A stretch of DNA of 64,000 nt from Hyphomicrobiaceae bacterium (GTDB lineage: Bacteria > Pseudomonadota > Alphaproteobacteria > Rhizobiales > Devosiaceae), in contig JACKJF010000003.1 of NCBI GenBank assembly GCA_020638095.1, positions 868,001 to 932,000 on the forward strand. Direction: 5' to 3'. How positions within the stretch are numbered: position 1 is the stretch's first letter; each line of letters opens with the position of its first letter. The position numbers were made by a program, and so were the translations under genes. Below the pieces are notes generated by a model that saw nothing but the letters and a program-made list of their open reading frames with translations, did not search any database and was not told the DNA's origin. This document shows, one piece after another, positions 24,980-34,165 of this stretch.

Positions 24980-26840
24980 AAACATCCGCACGCGCCTCAA
25001 CCATCTGCCGCGTTCCCTGAAACGCGCCATTCTCGTCGTGTTCGATTTCGTCGCGCTCGCCTTTTGCGTCTGGCTCGCCTATTCCCTCCGCCTCAACACC
25101 CGCTTCATCCCCAATGACGGGCAGCTCGTGGTCATGCTGCTCGCGCCGATGACGGCCCTGCCGGTCTTCATCCGCATGGGGCTTTATCGCGCCGTCATCC
25201 GCTATCTGCCCGAGCGTGCCGTCTGGACCATCGTTCAGGCGACGTTTCTCGCGACGCTGATCTGGATGGCGATCGTCTACCTGACCGCCATGACCGGCAT
25301 TGTTGGGGCGCCGCGGTCCGTTCCGGTTCTCTACTGGCTCCTGTCGATGGTCGTGGTCGCCGGTTCACGCTTTGCCGCCAAGCGCTTCCTCATCGATCGC
25401 GAAATGGACGCGCCACAGCGCGTGCGCGTGCTCGTCTATGGCGCGCGCGAAGCCGGCGTGCATCTGGCCGCAGCCCTGCGCGCCCATGGCGGCCGCAACG
25501 TTGTCGGTTTCATCGATGACGACCCCAACCTTCACGGCCACGATGTTTCTGGCATCCGTGTCTATAGCCCGGTCCGGGTTGCCGATCTCGTCCGGTCCCG
25601 CGAAGTCAAGGAAGTGATTCTCTCGCTTCCCTCGATCGCGCCGGAGCGCCGCCAGGCCATCTACACCGAACTCGCCGGCCTTGGGGTCAACATCCGCGCC
25701 CTTCCGTCCATCACCGATCTTGCCTCGGGCAAGTACCTGATCAACCAGGTCCGCGAAATCGACATCGACGACCTTCTCGGCCGGTCGTCGGTTGCTCCGG
25801 ACGAAGAGCTCATCAAGAAGATGATCGAAGGCCGGGTGATCTTCGTTTCGGGCGCCGGCGGCTCCATCGGCTCGGAACTCTCGCGCCTGATTGCCCGCCA
25901 CGGCCCGGCGCGCCTCGTGCTTCTTGAGGCCAACGAGCATGCCCTTTACCAGATCGACCGTGAACTTCGCCGCACCGGCAAGGTGGAACTGGTGCCGGTT
26001 CTGGGATCGGTCGAGGACGACCGGTTGATGCACGAAGTCCTTGCCGCGCAGAAGGTCGAGGTCGTGTTTCACGCTGCCGCGCACAAGCACGTTCCGCTAC
26101 TCGAATCGAACGTCATCGAAGGCGTGGCCAACAATGTCTTTGGCACCCGCAACCTGGTGCACGCCGCCTTTGAAACCGGCGTGAAGAACTTCGTTCTGAT
26201 CTCCACCGACAAGGCGGTCCGTCCGTCGAGTGTCATGGGCGCGACCAAGCGCTGGGCCGAACTGATCGTTCGCGATTATGGCGCCCGCGCTGCGGCGAAA
26301 AAGACCGGGCAGATTTTCTGCGCCGTCCGTTTCGGCAACGTGCTCGGCTCGAACGGTTCCGTCGTCCCGCTCTTTCGCGAACAGATCGCCCATGGCGGCC
26401 CCATCACCCTGACCGACGAACGCATGACCCGCTATTTCATGTCGATCCACGAGGCAGCCGAACTGATCGTGCAGGCCGGCGCGCTGAGCGAAGGCAACGA
26501 CCTTTTCATGCTTGAAATGGGCAATCCGGTTCGTATCCGGGATCTGGCCGAGAACATGATCCACCTGGCGGGCCTGACGGTGCGATCACCCCAGAATCCC
26601 TCGGGCGATATCGCCATCGCGATTACTGGAATACGCCGGGGCGAAAAGCTGACCGAAGAACTTTTCTATCAGCCGCAAATGGCGCGACCCACTCGTCATC
26701 CAAAAATCTTGCGCGTTCGCACCCAGGGAGTCGAAACTCCCCCAATGGACAAAGCCGTGAGTGGGCTTGAAGCCAGGGTTCGATCGCACGATGTTCCTTC
26801 GGTGAAGGCAACACTTTTTGAATTGGTGACCGACAAGTGA
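24972..26840 (+). CDS. FlaA1/CapD/WbpM-like UDP-sugar 4,6-dehydratase
   Basis: A 622-residue membrane-bound dehydratase of usual length. Four N-terminal helices lie within residues ~15-130. A first Rossmann-like domain has GAREAGVHLAAAL. The catalytic domain starts ISGAGGSIGSELSRL-like (here VSGAGGSIGSELSRL) and carries LISTDKAVRPSSVMGATKRW with the catalytic Met/Lys. Such enzymes make UDP-4-keto-6-deoxy sugars for surface glycans. It is the last gene with typical base composition before the sulfotransferase island. Confidence 0.93.
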   Translation: MLENIRTRLNHLPRSLKRAILVVFDFVALAFCVWLAYSLRLNTRFIPNDGQLVVMLLAPMTALPVFIRMGLYRAVIRYLPERAVWTIVQATFLATLIWMAIVYLTAMTGIVGAPRSVPVLYWLLSMVVVAGSRFAAKRFLIDREMDAPQRVRVLVYGAREAGVHLAAALRAHGGRNVVGFIDDDPNLHGHDVSGIRVYSPVRVADLVRSREVKEVILSLPSIAPERRQAIYTELAGLGVNIRALPSITDLASGKYLINQVREIDIDDLLGRSSVAPDEELIKKMIEGRVIFVSGAGGSIGSELSRLIARHGPARLVLLEANEHALYQIDRELRRTGKVELVPVLGSVEDDRLMHEVLAAQKVEVVFHAAAHKHVPLLESNVIEGVANNVFGTRNLVHAAFETGVKNFVLISTDKAVRPSSVMGATKRWAELIVRDYGARAAAKKTGQIFCAVRFGNVLGSNGSVVPLFREQIAHGGPITLTDERMTRYFMSIHEAAELIVQAGALSEGNDLFMLEMGNPVRIRDLAENMIHLAGLTVRSPQNPSGDIAIAITGIRRGEKLTEELFYQPQMARPTRHPKILRVRTQGVETPPMDKAVSGLEARVRSHDVPSVKATLFELVTDK

Positions 26841-26885
26841 GTTGGATCACATCCGGTCGGGTTGGGAAACCAGAAGGGGCATCAC

Positions 26886-27488
26886 GTGCTGATTTTTGAC
26901 GATGCCAAACTGGTTTACCTGGCAAACCCGAAAACGGGCACAACGGCCATCGAGCGCGCTTTTGGCAAATATGCAAACCGGACCCTGAGCAGTCAGTTTG
27001 GTAAGCACGCCAGGTTTCCAGCGCTTCAACGGAAAATGCCGGAAATCGCGAAAACCTATGACATCGTCACGGTTGTTCGCGATCCTTTGGACACGCTTTA
27101 CTCGTGGTATCGATATCGGTCGAGGGGTTTTGTCGTGCCGAAGGCCCGAAGGACCACACAAATCAGCTTTGCGGACTTCTTTGGCCTTTGGTGTAGTGCG
27201 GACCCGCCTGAATTGGCACGCGTCAGTACTTCAGTTGAATTCGTTCTGGACCGAGCCGGCGAAATCGAAAATAGACTGACCATCTTTAAATACGAAGACA
27301 TCGACATTCTCCACGACCACCTTCAGCGTCGCCTTAACCTGCCGTCAAGGTCACCGCTAAGGCGTGTAAATGTATCACCGAATATCAAAGAAACAAGAAC
27401 TATCCGACAACTTGTCAACGCAGAAAATGAAAAATTGTCTAGTATCTATCGTTTGTACGCAAACATACAGTTTAGCAACAAATTATAA
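26886..27488 (+). CDS. Sulfotransferase-like protein (1st of 4)
   Basis: A 200-residue protein. YLANPKTGTTAIERAF (residues ~13-28) is the 5'-phosphosulfate loop of PAPS-dependent sulfotransferases, and VTVVRDPLDTLYSWYR supplies the 3'-phosphate Arg/Ser motif. The start is taken as GTG 26886 after AGAAGGGG. It is shorter than most relatives (250-350). From here the DNA becomes AT-richer than the flanks, with atypical codons near the end (AAATTGTCTAG-like stretches), which points to acquisition from elsewhere. The acceptor is presumably a glycan. Confidence 0.75.
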   Translation: MLIFDDAKLVYLANPKTGTTAIERAFGKYANRTLSSQFGKHARFPALQRKMPEIAKTYDIVTVVRDPLDTLYSWYRYRSRGFVVPKARRTTQISFADFFGLWCSADPPELARVSTSVEFVLDRAGEIENRLTIFKYEDIDILHDHLQRRLNLPSRSPLRRVNVSPNIKETRTIRQLVNAENEKLSSIYRLYANIQFSNKL

Positions 27489-27565
27489 TAAGAAATACAA
27501 CTATCTAAATACTAACTTTGATAACGAATTCACTTACGGATAGCACGGGAAAACAGGAAAAGTTG

Positions 27566-28528
27566 GTGAAAAACTCCCCGATATTTGCATTGTTGAGATT
27601 TCTGCCTCATTTTTTCTTTAGGACAAATCTTGCTTTGCACACCTATTTGGGCTTGGTGATCGTCTCTTCGGTGCTAATGATTGCTTCGTTCCTTTTGCTG
27701 TTTTCCGGAATTAGGGCACAAATTGCGCACGAGACGGTCATTCACTTCCGGTTCTTTGTCGAGCAGGAAATGGACGTGCCTTGGGCGATGCAATTGGGGT
27801 TATCTGCTTTGGCGCTGACCGGGTTGGGTTCAATTGCAGAGTCTATCCTCGGAGGTCGCGTCTCTGCCGATTTCGGCCTGGAGGTATTTTCCAAACCAAG
27901 CGGAAAATGGAAAGAACTTGATCCCGGCAGCCGCCGCGCGGTGTTCAATGTTTCGAAACTCGGCTCCAACATGGCGGGAATATTGCTGAGGTCCGTGCAG
28001 CCGCTTGGAGTTTTGTTTGCGGGGACGATCTATCTGTTGTTTATTAGTCCGATTGTTGCAATCGGTTTGGTTCTGTTGAATGTTGTTGCTATATTTTTGT
28101 ATGTACCTGCACGAATGCCGGTGCACCAGACCAAGTATACATATAGGGATTTGCTGAACAAAATGGTAATTGGGGAGCGAGAGAATTCAATTGTGCACTC
28201 AATACTATTGTCAAAATCCGGAATATTCGTAATGAGGAGAATGTTGAGAGCGTCTAATCTCCTAATCTTGTTTTTCGTGTTTTTTGGAGCATATTTGTAT
28301 TATGGTGCGGGCCAAGTTTCGGGTGTGATTGATAGTCATTTGCTTGTTGTTGTAATGATTGTGAGATCTTCGCTAATGTCAATGACCAGAGTCACGTTCG
28401 GAGTGAGTGTTGCGGGAAGGTCTGTCGACGAACTCAATGATCTGATAGCGCTTCTCCGCTTCGGGACTATCCCTCGCGCAACCGAAAGCCCAATGGGTTC
28501 CGATGACCTCGATGAAGACGATTTTTAG
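27566..28528 (+). CDS. Six-helix membrane protein resembling an ABC-exporter membrane domain
   Basis: A 320-residue protein, start GTG 27566 behind AGGAAAAG (TTG 27563 or 27518 possible). About six helices are visible: LGLVIVSSVLMIASFLLLF, WAMQLGLSALALTGLGSIA, the close pair VLFAGTIYLLFISPIVAIG and LVLLNVVAIFLYV, LLILFFVFFGAYLYYG, and LLVVVMIVRSSLMSMT. Spacing and the final SVAGRSVDELNDLIALLR helix resemble the membrane half of a type I ABC exporter, but no Walker motifs exist and the protein stops where the ATPase would begin. The tail is acidic (GSDDLDEDDF). It is the most AT-rich gene of the window. No firm family call. Confidence 0.65.
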   Translation: MKNSPIFALLRFLPHFFFRTNLALHTYLGLVIVSSVLMIASFLLLFSGIRAQIAHETVIHFRFFVEQEMDVPWAMQLGLSALALTGLGSIAESILGGRVSADFGLEVFSKPSGKWKELDPGSRRAVFNVSKLGSNMAGILLRSVQPLGVLFAGTIYLLFISPIVAIGLVLLNVVAIFLYVPARMPVHQTKYTYRDLLNKMVIGERENSIVHSILLSKSGIFVMRRMLRASNLLILFFVFFGAYLYYGAGQVSGVIDSHLLVVVMIVRSSLMSMTRVTFGVSVAGRSVDELNDLIALLRFGTIPRATESPMGSDDLDEDDF

Positions 28529-28537
28529 GACCATGCC

Positions 28538-29647
28538 TTGGCGAAGCTCTCGGCAGTTGTGAATTTCTACGATGAGTTTGCATTTGTTGCGGACTCCGTA
28601 CGGTCCGCAATGTCGCAACCCGGCCTGGATCTTGAGCTGATTTTGGTCAACGACAACCCAACCTTGGAAACGTCCTCTTTTCTGGGGAACATTTTTGACC
28701 AATTGCCAGTAAACGTCATCTCAACTCCGGCAAATATTGGCCTGTCTCAGGCGCGGAATGCTGGATTGGATGCTGCGTCAGGCGACTATGTTGTTTTCCT
28801 TGATGGTGACGATTTTTTCTTGCCCGGAGGTCTCACAGAGACTGTCGCGCTTGCCGAGCAAACGGGCGCCGAAATGGTTCACGGACAATTTGTGCACGCA
28901 CCTGCGCAAGCAGGGTTTTCACCAAAAGTGGAGTTCGTATCCAACGGATTGGACAAGTCATATTTTTCGAAGGTCCAGGACCTGAAGAGCCTTTGGTCTT
29001 TCCCAGAGCTTCAGATGATAGTGACACCCTGGAAGTTTCTGATGAAGCGGGACTATCTTGTCAGAAACAAAATCGGGTTTGAGCCGGATTTGCGTAAGTT
29101 CGAAGACCGGCCATTTGTTTTGTCTCTCCTTTTGGCAGGTGGCCAGATCGCTTTCTATCCAAAGCCCTACCGAGCCTGGCGGCATCGGCCGGGATCCATT
29201 TCAAGTATGGCAAAATCGGACGACGAGATCGGACTGATGATGGTGAGCGTCTTGCGTTGTTTTGAAGTCATCGATCGGTTCGAGACCAACGGCAAGAATG
29301 TCTCCGGGGTGCGCCAAAGGGAACTGGCCCATGCTCTTGCGAGGGTCTCGACCGCAACACCAATTTTGAGGCGTGCACTGCGCGAAGACTCTTTTGCCAC
29401 CGAATTGAGATCAGAGCTTTCCGCCCTGTTCAAAAGTGCCGCCGTGCCAGCGTTCAGCGCGGGAGACGCTTTTTTACGTGCCAAAGTCGCAGGAATAGCA
29501 CCTGTTTTGGCAGACAATCGGGGCGGGATTGATTCAGTCCTTCGTCTGTGGCACGCATTGGCCAACGGCGACTGGGGTCAGGTTTCGCGACTTGTAAAGG
29601 TCGAAAATCTGTTTGGTGGTGCGGATCAAGCATCGCCTGCCAGCTGA
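28538..29647 (+). CDS. Family 2 glycosyltransferase
   Basis: A 369-residue cytoplasmic GT-A enzyme. KLSAVVNFYDEFAFVADSV opens the nucleotide-sugar domain, PANIGLSQARNAGLDAASGD is conserved, and FLDGDDFF holds the metal-binding DxD. The start is TTG 28538 after AGGA; an upstream ATG is out of frame. The C-terminal ~130 residues are variable and probably bind acceptor. It lies between the exporter-like gene and a sulfotransferase, 9 bases after the former. Confidence 0.85.
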   Translation: MAKLSAVVNFYDEFAFVADSVRSAMSQPGLDLELILVNDNPTLETSSFLGNIFDQLPVNVISTPANIGLSQARNAGLDAASGDYVVFLDGDDFFLPGGLTETVALAEQTGAEMVHGQFVHAPAQAGFSPKVEFVSNGLDKSYFSKVQDLKSLWSFPELQMIVTPWKFLMKRDYLVRNKIGFEPDLRKFEDRPFVLSLLLAGGQIAFYPKPYRAWRHRPGSISSMAKSDDEIGLMMVSVLRCFEVIDRFETNGKNVSGVRQRELAHALARVSTATPILRRALREDSFATELRSELSALFKSAAVPAFSAGDAFLRAKVAGIAPVLADNRGGIDSVLRLWHALANGDWGQVSRLVKVENLFGGADQASPAS

Positions 29648-29695
29648 ACGCCCACCAGTCGATTTGAACCACAAGAAAGCCAAGTCTCGCGCCAG

Positions 29696-30847
29696 ATGAG
29701 AATCGTAGTTCACATCGGCTTGCACAAGACCGGAACAACCTACCTCCAGCACCAACTTGCGTCGCGCCGAGCGGAACTGGCGAGGCAGGGTTGGCTGTTC
29801 CCCAAAACCGGATTTATGGAAAAACACCTGGAAAGTGCAAGGCACGACGCTACGCCGGGACATCAAGGCATTGTCAGAGCTGCGATTCACCCCAATTTTG
29901 GACTGGCCCGGAGGCGCTTGGTCGCCGAAATCGCCGAGTCAAATTGCAGCTCGGTTTTGATAAGCTGCGAAAATTTCATTGATCCCTTTGCAAACGGGTC
30001 GGAGCGTCGCCTTCGCGCTGAGAAGGCCGCAGCGTTTTTTCGGAAACTCGGAGACGCTGAAATCGTTGCGGTAATGCGCGAGCCTCATTCGTACCTGGAA
30101 GCACTTTATCGTGAAAGGGTGATGAGTCTAAGCGTTCGGGAGTCGCTTTCTGCTGCCCAGTTTTCCGAACTGAATTTCCGAAATGCCGTGAATTTCAGAA
30201 CCATGCTTGAACCCTGGAACGAGGAATTCAACGGGCGGCTGCGGCTGCTTTCCTATGAGGAACTAATCGGTGAGGGCGACTATCTCGCCGGATTTTCGTC
30301 TAGGCTCGGTTTCGACCTTTCACATGAAAATGCCGCAAGCGTATATTCTTCGCCGCGACGCGAAGTCATTGAAGTGCTGAGGCTGGCAAATGCTTTTGGC
30401 TCTAGCCTGGAGGGGCACGTAACCGCAACAAAATCACTTGTGTCATACGCAAAGCGCATGACAAAGCTTGAAACGGCCCCATCTTCGGCGCTTCACCCGG
30501 TGATGCAAGATCGGATAATTGACTACGCCCGGATGACGTCGGCTGCGTTTCTCGCCGACTTGGATTGTCATTTCGATTGGAACGCTATGAAGAACAAGGT
30601 GAACCAATCGATCGCCAGCACGGGTTCGTCATCGGCATTGCTTTTGCCGGAACTTTTGGAAACCTATCTTTTTCAGCATACCCTGTCGCAATCAGTGGCA
30701 TCGGGCAATTCGTGGCCGAAACGATTGGCCTCCCGAGTGATGCATACCGTGATGAGCAACGCGACGACCAGGACAGTTGCAGCGTCAATGTATCGGTTGA
30801 TGCCTGAGGGTCTCAGGCGCGTCGCGCGAAGATTTGCCAACCTTTGA
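29696..30847 (+). CDS. Sulfotransferase-like protein (2nd of 4)
   Basis: A 383-residue protein with IGLHKTGTTYLQHQLA (residues ~7-22), the PAPS-binding loop, and AEIVAVMREPHSYLEALYRE as the second motif. The central part has SYEELIGEGDYLAGF, typical of sulfotransferases. Longer than the other three; the C-terminal ~130 residues are family-specific. It follows a glycosyltransferase by 48 bases and precedes another. The acceptor is unknown. Confidence 0.78.
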   Translation: MRIVVHIGLHKTGTTYLQHQLASRRAELARQGWLFPKTGFMEKHLESARHDATPGHQGIVRAAIHPNFGLARRRLVAEIAESNCSSVLISCENFIDPFANGSERRLRAEKAAAFFRKLGDAEIVAVMREPHSYLEALYRERVMSLSVRESLSAAQFSELNFRNAVNFRTMLEPWNEEFNGRLRLLSYEELIGEGDYLAGFSSRLGFDLSHENAASVYSSPRREVIEVLRLANAFGSSLEGHVTATKSLVSYAKRMTKLETAPSSALHPVMQDRIIDYARMTSAAFLADLDCHFDWNAMKNKVNQSIASTGSSSALLLPELLETYLFQHTLSQSVASGNSWPKRLASRVMHTVMSNATTRTVAASMYRLMPEGLRRVARRFANL

Positions 30848-30890
30848 CCGTTCTATTCTTCACATTCGTCCGGCATGAGGCAGCGGGTCA

Positions 30891-31982
30891 TTGAAGCTTT
30901 CCGTGATCATTCCCTGTTTTCATCCCGAGCCTTCGGACTTGAAACGCGCGGTTTCATCACTTCTCGGCCAACGCAAATTTCAGGACGAACTGGAAATCGT
31001 CATCGTCGACGATGGTGGCGGTCTGCCAGAACTAGGCGACTTGGCTGGCGTCGTCTCGAGCGCATCGTTTTCCGTTTCATTGGCCGTTGAGCGACATCCG
31101 GAAAATCTCGGACTGGCCGCGGCGCGAAATACCGGAATGCGCAGGGCGACAGGCGATTGGATTATTTTGCTTGATGCCGATGACTGGCTGCTTCCAGATG
31201 CGTTTTCGTCTTTGATGGCGGTCATTCGGCAAGGAACGCCGGATCTGGTTTACCTCCCCACCGTGCTTGCGAATTCCGAAAAGGGTGCGACAGTCTTCCC
31301 TGAAACCGAAATCGCGTTGACGAAAGAACTGGCCTTGGGGGACGGTCCTTTCTCCTGCAAAAACCTTCCAGAACTGGCATTGGCCATGTCGAGTTGGTCG
31401 TTGTCTCTGAATCGCGAATTTGTGCAAAGAAACGCCTTGCACTTCGACCAGGTGTTGCGCAGGTGGGAGGATCGGCCCTTTTTGTTGGACTGCCTCTCAA
31501 GAGCCCAACGCGTGGCCGCCGTATTACAACCTTCACGCGTGTATTTCGTGGGCAAAGGGGCAGGTGCCAGAATCACCAACCGGACCCTGACCCGACGAGA
31601 TCTCTGGCTTATGGCTCGCCACATCCGGTTGGTCGCCCGGCGACTCGACCAGAGTGGCGCCGAACTGCATCCAGTTTATCGAGCCACCCATCGATGGCTG
31701 TCCGTTGAGAAATTTCTCGCGGTGATGCTGGTCGCGCATTTCCCGAACTTCTGGAATGATCGCGCAGGTCGAAGGATCGTTATCGGAACTGCACGACGGA
31801 TCTCCGAAGAACTGGAAAAGGACAAATACTTCCTACCGTTACCGAGCGCCCGAATGGGAAATATGCCGGCATCATTGCGGTTCCTTGTCAGACAATTGCT
31901 CAAAAACTCGAACAGACCTTCAGCCTACTTGATGCTCTATGCGATCGCCGCAGCTTTCGTCGTCAGGCGCACGGTCCGGTAG
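30891..31982 (+). CDS. Family 2 glycosyltransferase
   Basis: A 363-residue GT-A enzyme. KLSVIIPCFHPEPSDLKRAV starts the domain, ENLGLAAARNTGMRRATGDW is the conserved core and LLDADDWLLPD the DxD-containing motif. The start is TTG 30891 (weak GAGG upstream; GTG 30903 possible). It resembles the enzyme at 28538 in layout, so the two may add neighbouring sugars of one repeat. A 484-base stretch without a clear gene follows. Confidence 0.85.
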   Translation: MKLSVIIPCFHPEPSDLKRAVSSLLGQRKFQDELEIVIVDDGGGLPELGDLAGVVSSASFSVSLAVERHPENLGLAAARNTGMRRATGDWIILLDADDWLLPDAFSSLMAVIRQGTPDLVYLPTVLANSEKGATVFPETEIALTKELALGDGPFSCKNLPELALAMSSWSLSLNREFVQRNALHFDQVLRRWEDRPFLLDCLSRAQRVAAVLQPSRVYFVGKGAGARITNRTLTRRDLWLMARHIRLVARRLDQSGAELHPVYRATHRWLSVEKFLAVMLVAHFPNFWNDRAGRRIVIGTARRISEELEKDKYFLPLPSARMGNMPASLRFLVRQLLKNSNRPSAYLMLYAIAAAFVVRRTVR

Positions 31983-32466
31983 CGAAAAACGTCATCGTGA
32001 GAACGGGTGCGTCTTTCCATTGACGGCGGCCTGGCCTGCTGCCGTATTCCCCGAATACATGTCGGCAAGTTCACCCAACGATTCGCGCGGGGACTGTCTG
32101 TACCACCAGACAATTGTTGGGGACACAGCGAGGCCCCGTGGCACATCGCGGCCTCAGAAATGTCCAGCGCGGTGCGGTCTGGGTGAATTTCGGTTTCTGT
32201 CTGGCCCTGGACGTCGTTGTGATCCGGGCTCCGCACGGTGTTCTGATTGGCAGCTTTTTGCGTTATTCCATTTGACGGCGGCTTGTGGCTGACGCTAATG
32301 CCACTCTGACCCGAAAACCGTTGCAAGCTTGGTCAAGTTTCGCCACTTTGCCACCGCGGCCATCTGCGCTCAAGACACGAGAAATCCGATGTGGAAGCCA
32401 CTAGAACGGCGGAAAAAAGCCAAATCAAGCGTCAAAGCAAATCAGAGGTCGGTCGTACGAGAGGAA
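31983..32466. other. 484-base stretch without a convincing gene
   Basis: This gap in the sulfotransferase island holds no gene I can support. Both strands show 115-130-codon open frames (e.g. minus 31937-32326, plus 31939-32292), but they are low-complexity in homology terms, lack ribosome sites and overlap each other. Another minus-strand frame reads IVWWYRQSPRESLGELADMY, which looks protein-like and could be a decayed gene end. An imperfect direct repeat (32015 and 32266) is also present. A remnant left by recombination or insertion-sequence decay is possible. Confidence 0.5.
32015..32282 (+). repeat. Imperfect direct repeat, two copies about 250 bp apart
   Basis: TTCCATTGACGGCGGC (32015-32030) and TTCCATTTGACGGCGGC (32266-32282) differ by a single inserted T. 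They bracket most of the non-coding gap. They may be a footprint of past insertion or duplication, or the ends of a small element; no transposase is seen. Confidence 0.4.
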
Positions 32467-33048
32467 ATGCCGATGCGGGGCGGACCGAAGGTTTTCTGCA
32501 TCGGTTGGCACAAGACGGGCACAACTTCGCTCGGCCACGCACTTGTCAAACTCAGATTCAAAACTTTCGGTTGGCACGGCAATCTCGGCATGCAGCTCAT
32601 TAGCCGTTGGCACGAAGGGCACCCTGAACTCAAAAGCCTGATTTCCAGCATTGCCAACGAATACGATGCTTTCGAGGATCTGCCGTGGCCTCTGCTTTTT
32701 AAGCAATGCTATGAACTCTACCCGGATGCCCGCTTCATTCTGTCTGTTCGCAAGGACGCCGAGACATGGCTGAATTCCTACCGCAAGCATGTTGGCAATC
32801 GGCGCTGGGTCGGCCACTTTTTGATCTATGGGACTTACGATCCGCATGCTGAACCCGAGACGCACGTAGCCGCATATGAGGCACACAATCGGGAGGTCGA
32901 GGCATTTTTTGCGGGCAAGCCGAACTTTCTCAAGATGTGCTTTGAAAATGGCGACGGCTGGGATCGGCTCTGTGCGTTTCTTGGCGAGGCCAACCCAGGT
33001 GGGGAATTTCCCCATTCCAATCCCGCCCGGGACCGCGGGAGCTGGTAA
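32467..33048 (+). CDS. Sulfotransferase-like protein (3rd of 4)
   Basis: A 193-residue protein. KVFCIGWHKTGTTSLGHAL (residues ~8-26) is the PAPS loop and ARFILSVRKDAETWLNSYR the second motif. LFKQCYELYPDAR and FLKMCFENGDGWDRLCAFLG are typical of a bacterial P-loop sulfotransferase subgroup that ends in this way. The start at 32467 or 32473 uses AGAGGA; in-frame ATG 32389 and TTG 32329 would add a basic extension. It ends 56 bases before the next sulfotransferase. Confidence 0.8.
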   Translation: MPMRGGPKVFCIGWHKTGTTSLGHALVKLRFKTFGWHGNLGMQLISRWHEGHPELKSLISSIANEYDAFEDLPWPLLFKQCYELYPDARFILSVRKDAETWLNSYRKHVGNRRWVGHFLIYGTYDPHAEPETHVAAYEAHNREVEAFFAGKPNFLKMCFENGDGWDRLCAFLGEANPGGEFPHSNPARDRGSW

Positions 33049-33104
33049 CGTGCGCCTCAGTCGGCGCGCTGCAGCGCATATCGCGTGGAAAAGGGGATCG
33101 CGCC

Positions 33105-33989
33105 ATGGCACCGGAAACGCCAAGACAACTGCATGAAGTGGCGGTTGAAATCGCAAGTCAGCTCAGAGAAGGTGATTTCGACGAGGCGCGCCGATTGCTG
33201 TCCCTTGTGGGCCTCACCAAAATCGTAGGTCCTCGGCGCAAGGTACTCACATCTGGTCCGGCCAAGCCCATTGATCGCATCGTCTTCATATGTGGCGTTC
33301 ATCGCAGTGGTACGACGCTTCTGGCGGACCACCTCGCATCGCGCTATCAGGTTGGCTATTTCCCCAAGGGCATCGTGCCCGAGGCCGAAGGCCAGCATCT
33401 CCAAAACGTTTACCCGGGGCCCTTTCCGTTTGGACCGGCAGGCGCCTTTGCCTTCTACCCTCAAATGCGCCCCGGTCCGGTACGAAATCCGGTTCGCGCC
33501 TGGACTAAAGCCCGACGGCTGAAGCAGCAATGGGGCCGCCGCCTAATCGGCGACAGCAGAATTTTGCTAGAAAAATCGCCGTCCAACACAACCCGCATCG
33601 CGTATCTGCGAAGTCTTTATCCGAAAAATTCGAAATTCATCCTCTGGACACGAGATCCGCGTGCCGTAGCCTGCGCGACCCAGAAATGGGTCGACATGTC
33701 TCTCGATGCTTTGATGATGAACTGGAACGCGGCCTACTTGAAAGCCATAGATGAACTCGACGGAGATTGCATTATCAAATCCTACGAGGAATTCTGCGAT
33801 CACCCTGAAGAAACGATGGGGGAAATCGCGGCCTTCTGCGATCTGACGCCGCGCGCGAAGAGAATTGGCATCGAAAGTCGGTTTGAAGACATCAAGAACA
33901 CGAATCCAGACTATATTTCCACCATTTCCAAGCTGCCGGACTACAGGATGAAGATCCTGGCTTGGGAATTGCTAGGGTATTCGTTTTAG
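33105..33989 (+). CDS. Sulfotransferase-like protein (4th of 4)
   Basis: A 294-residue protein, ATG preceded by AAGGGGAT. FICGVHRSGTTLLADHLA (residues ~62-79) is the PAPS loop; FILWTRDPRAVACATQKWV has the second motif and IIKSYEEFCDHPEETM the usual conserved segment. The N-terminal ~55 residues form an extra helical region. The active-site His-Arg variant (GVHRSGTT) differs from the Lys of the other three, so it belongs to a different subgroup rather than being a recent duplicate. Confidence 0.8.
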   Translation: MAPETPRQLHEVAVEIASQLREGDFDEARRLLSLVGLTKIVGPRRKVLTSGPAKPIDRIVFICGVHRSGTTLLADHLASRYQVGYFPKGIVPEAEGQHLQNVYPGPFPFGPAGAFAFYPQMRPGPVRNPVRAWTKARRLKQQWGRRLIGDSRILLEKSPSNTTRIAYLRSLYPKNSKFILWTRDPRAVACATQKWVDMSLDALMMNWNAAYLKAIDELDGDCIIKSYEEFCDHPEETMGEIAAFCDLTPRAKRIGIESRFEDIKNTNPDYISTISKLPDYRMKILAWELLGYSF

Positions 33990-34165
33990 CCTCGGTAGCC
34001 TGCTTCAAGTGCGACATGAACTCAGGTTTCACTCGGGGCAGCCTGTGCAAGCGAAGTGGGCCGCGGCGTTGACATCTCGACCCATTGAGTGTTTGCCATT
34101 TCTGAAGCTGCCCCTATCATTTACGAAAATTCCTTCACCCCATCAAATCAGAGAGCCCTAGTTAC

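Noticed and set aside
31937..32326. 129-codon minus-strand frame and an overlapping 117-codon plus-strand frame
   Set aside because: They overlap each other, run into the end of a glycosyltransferase gene, lack ribosome sites and show no recognisable motif. I describe the gap as non-coding or decayed.
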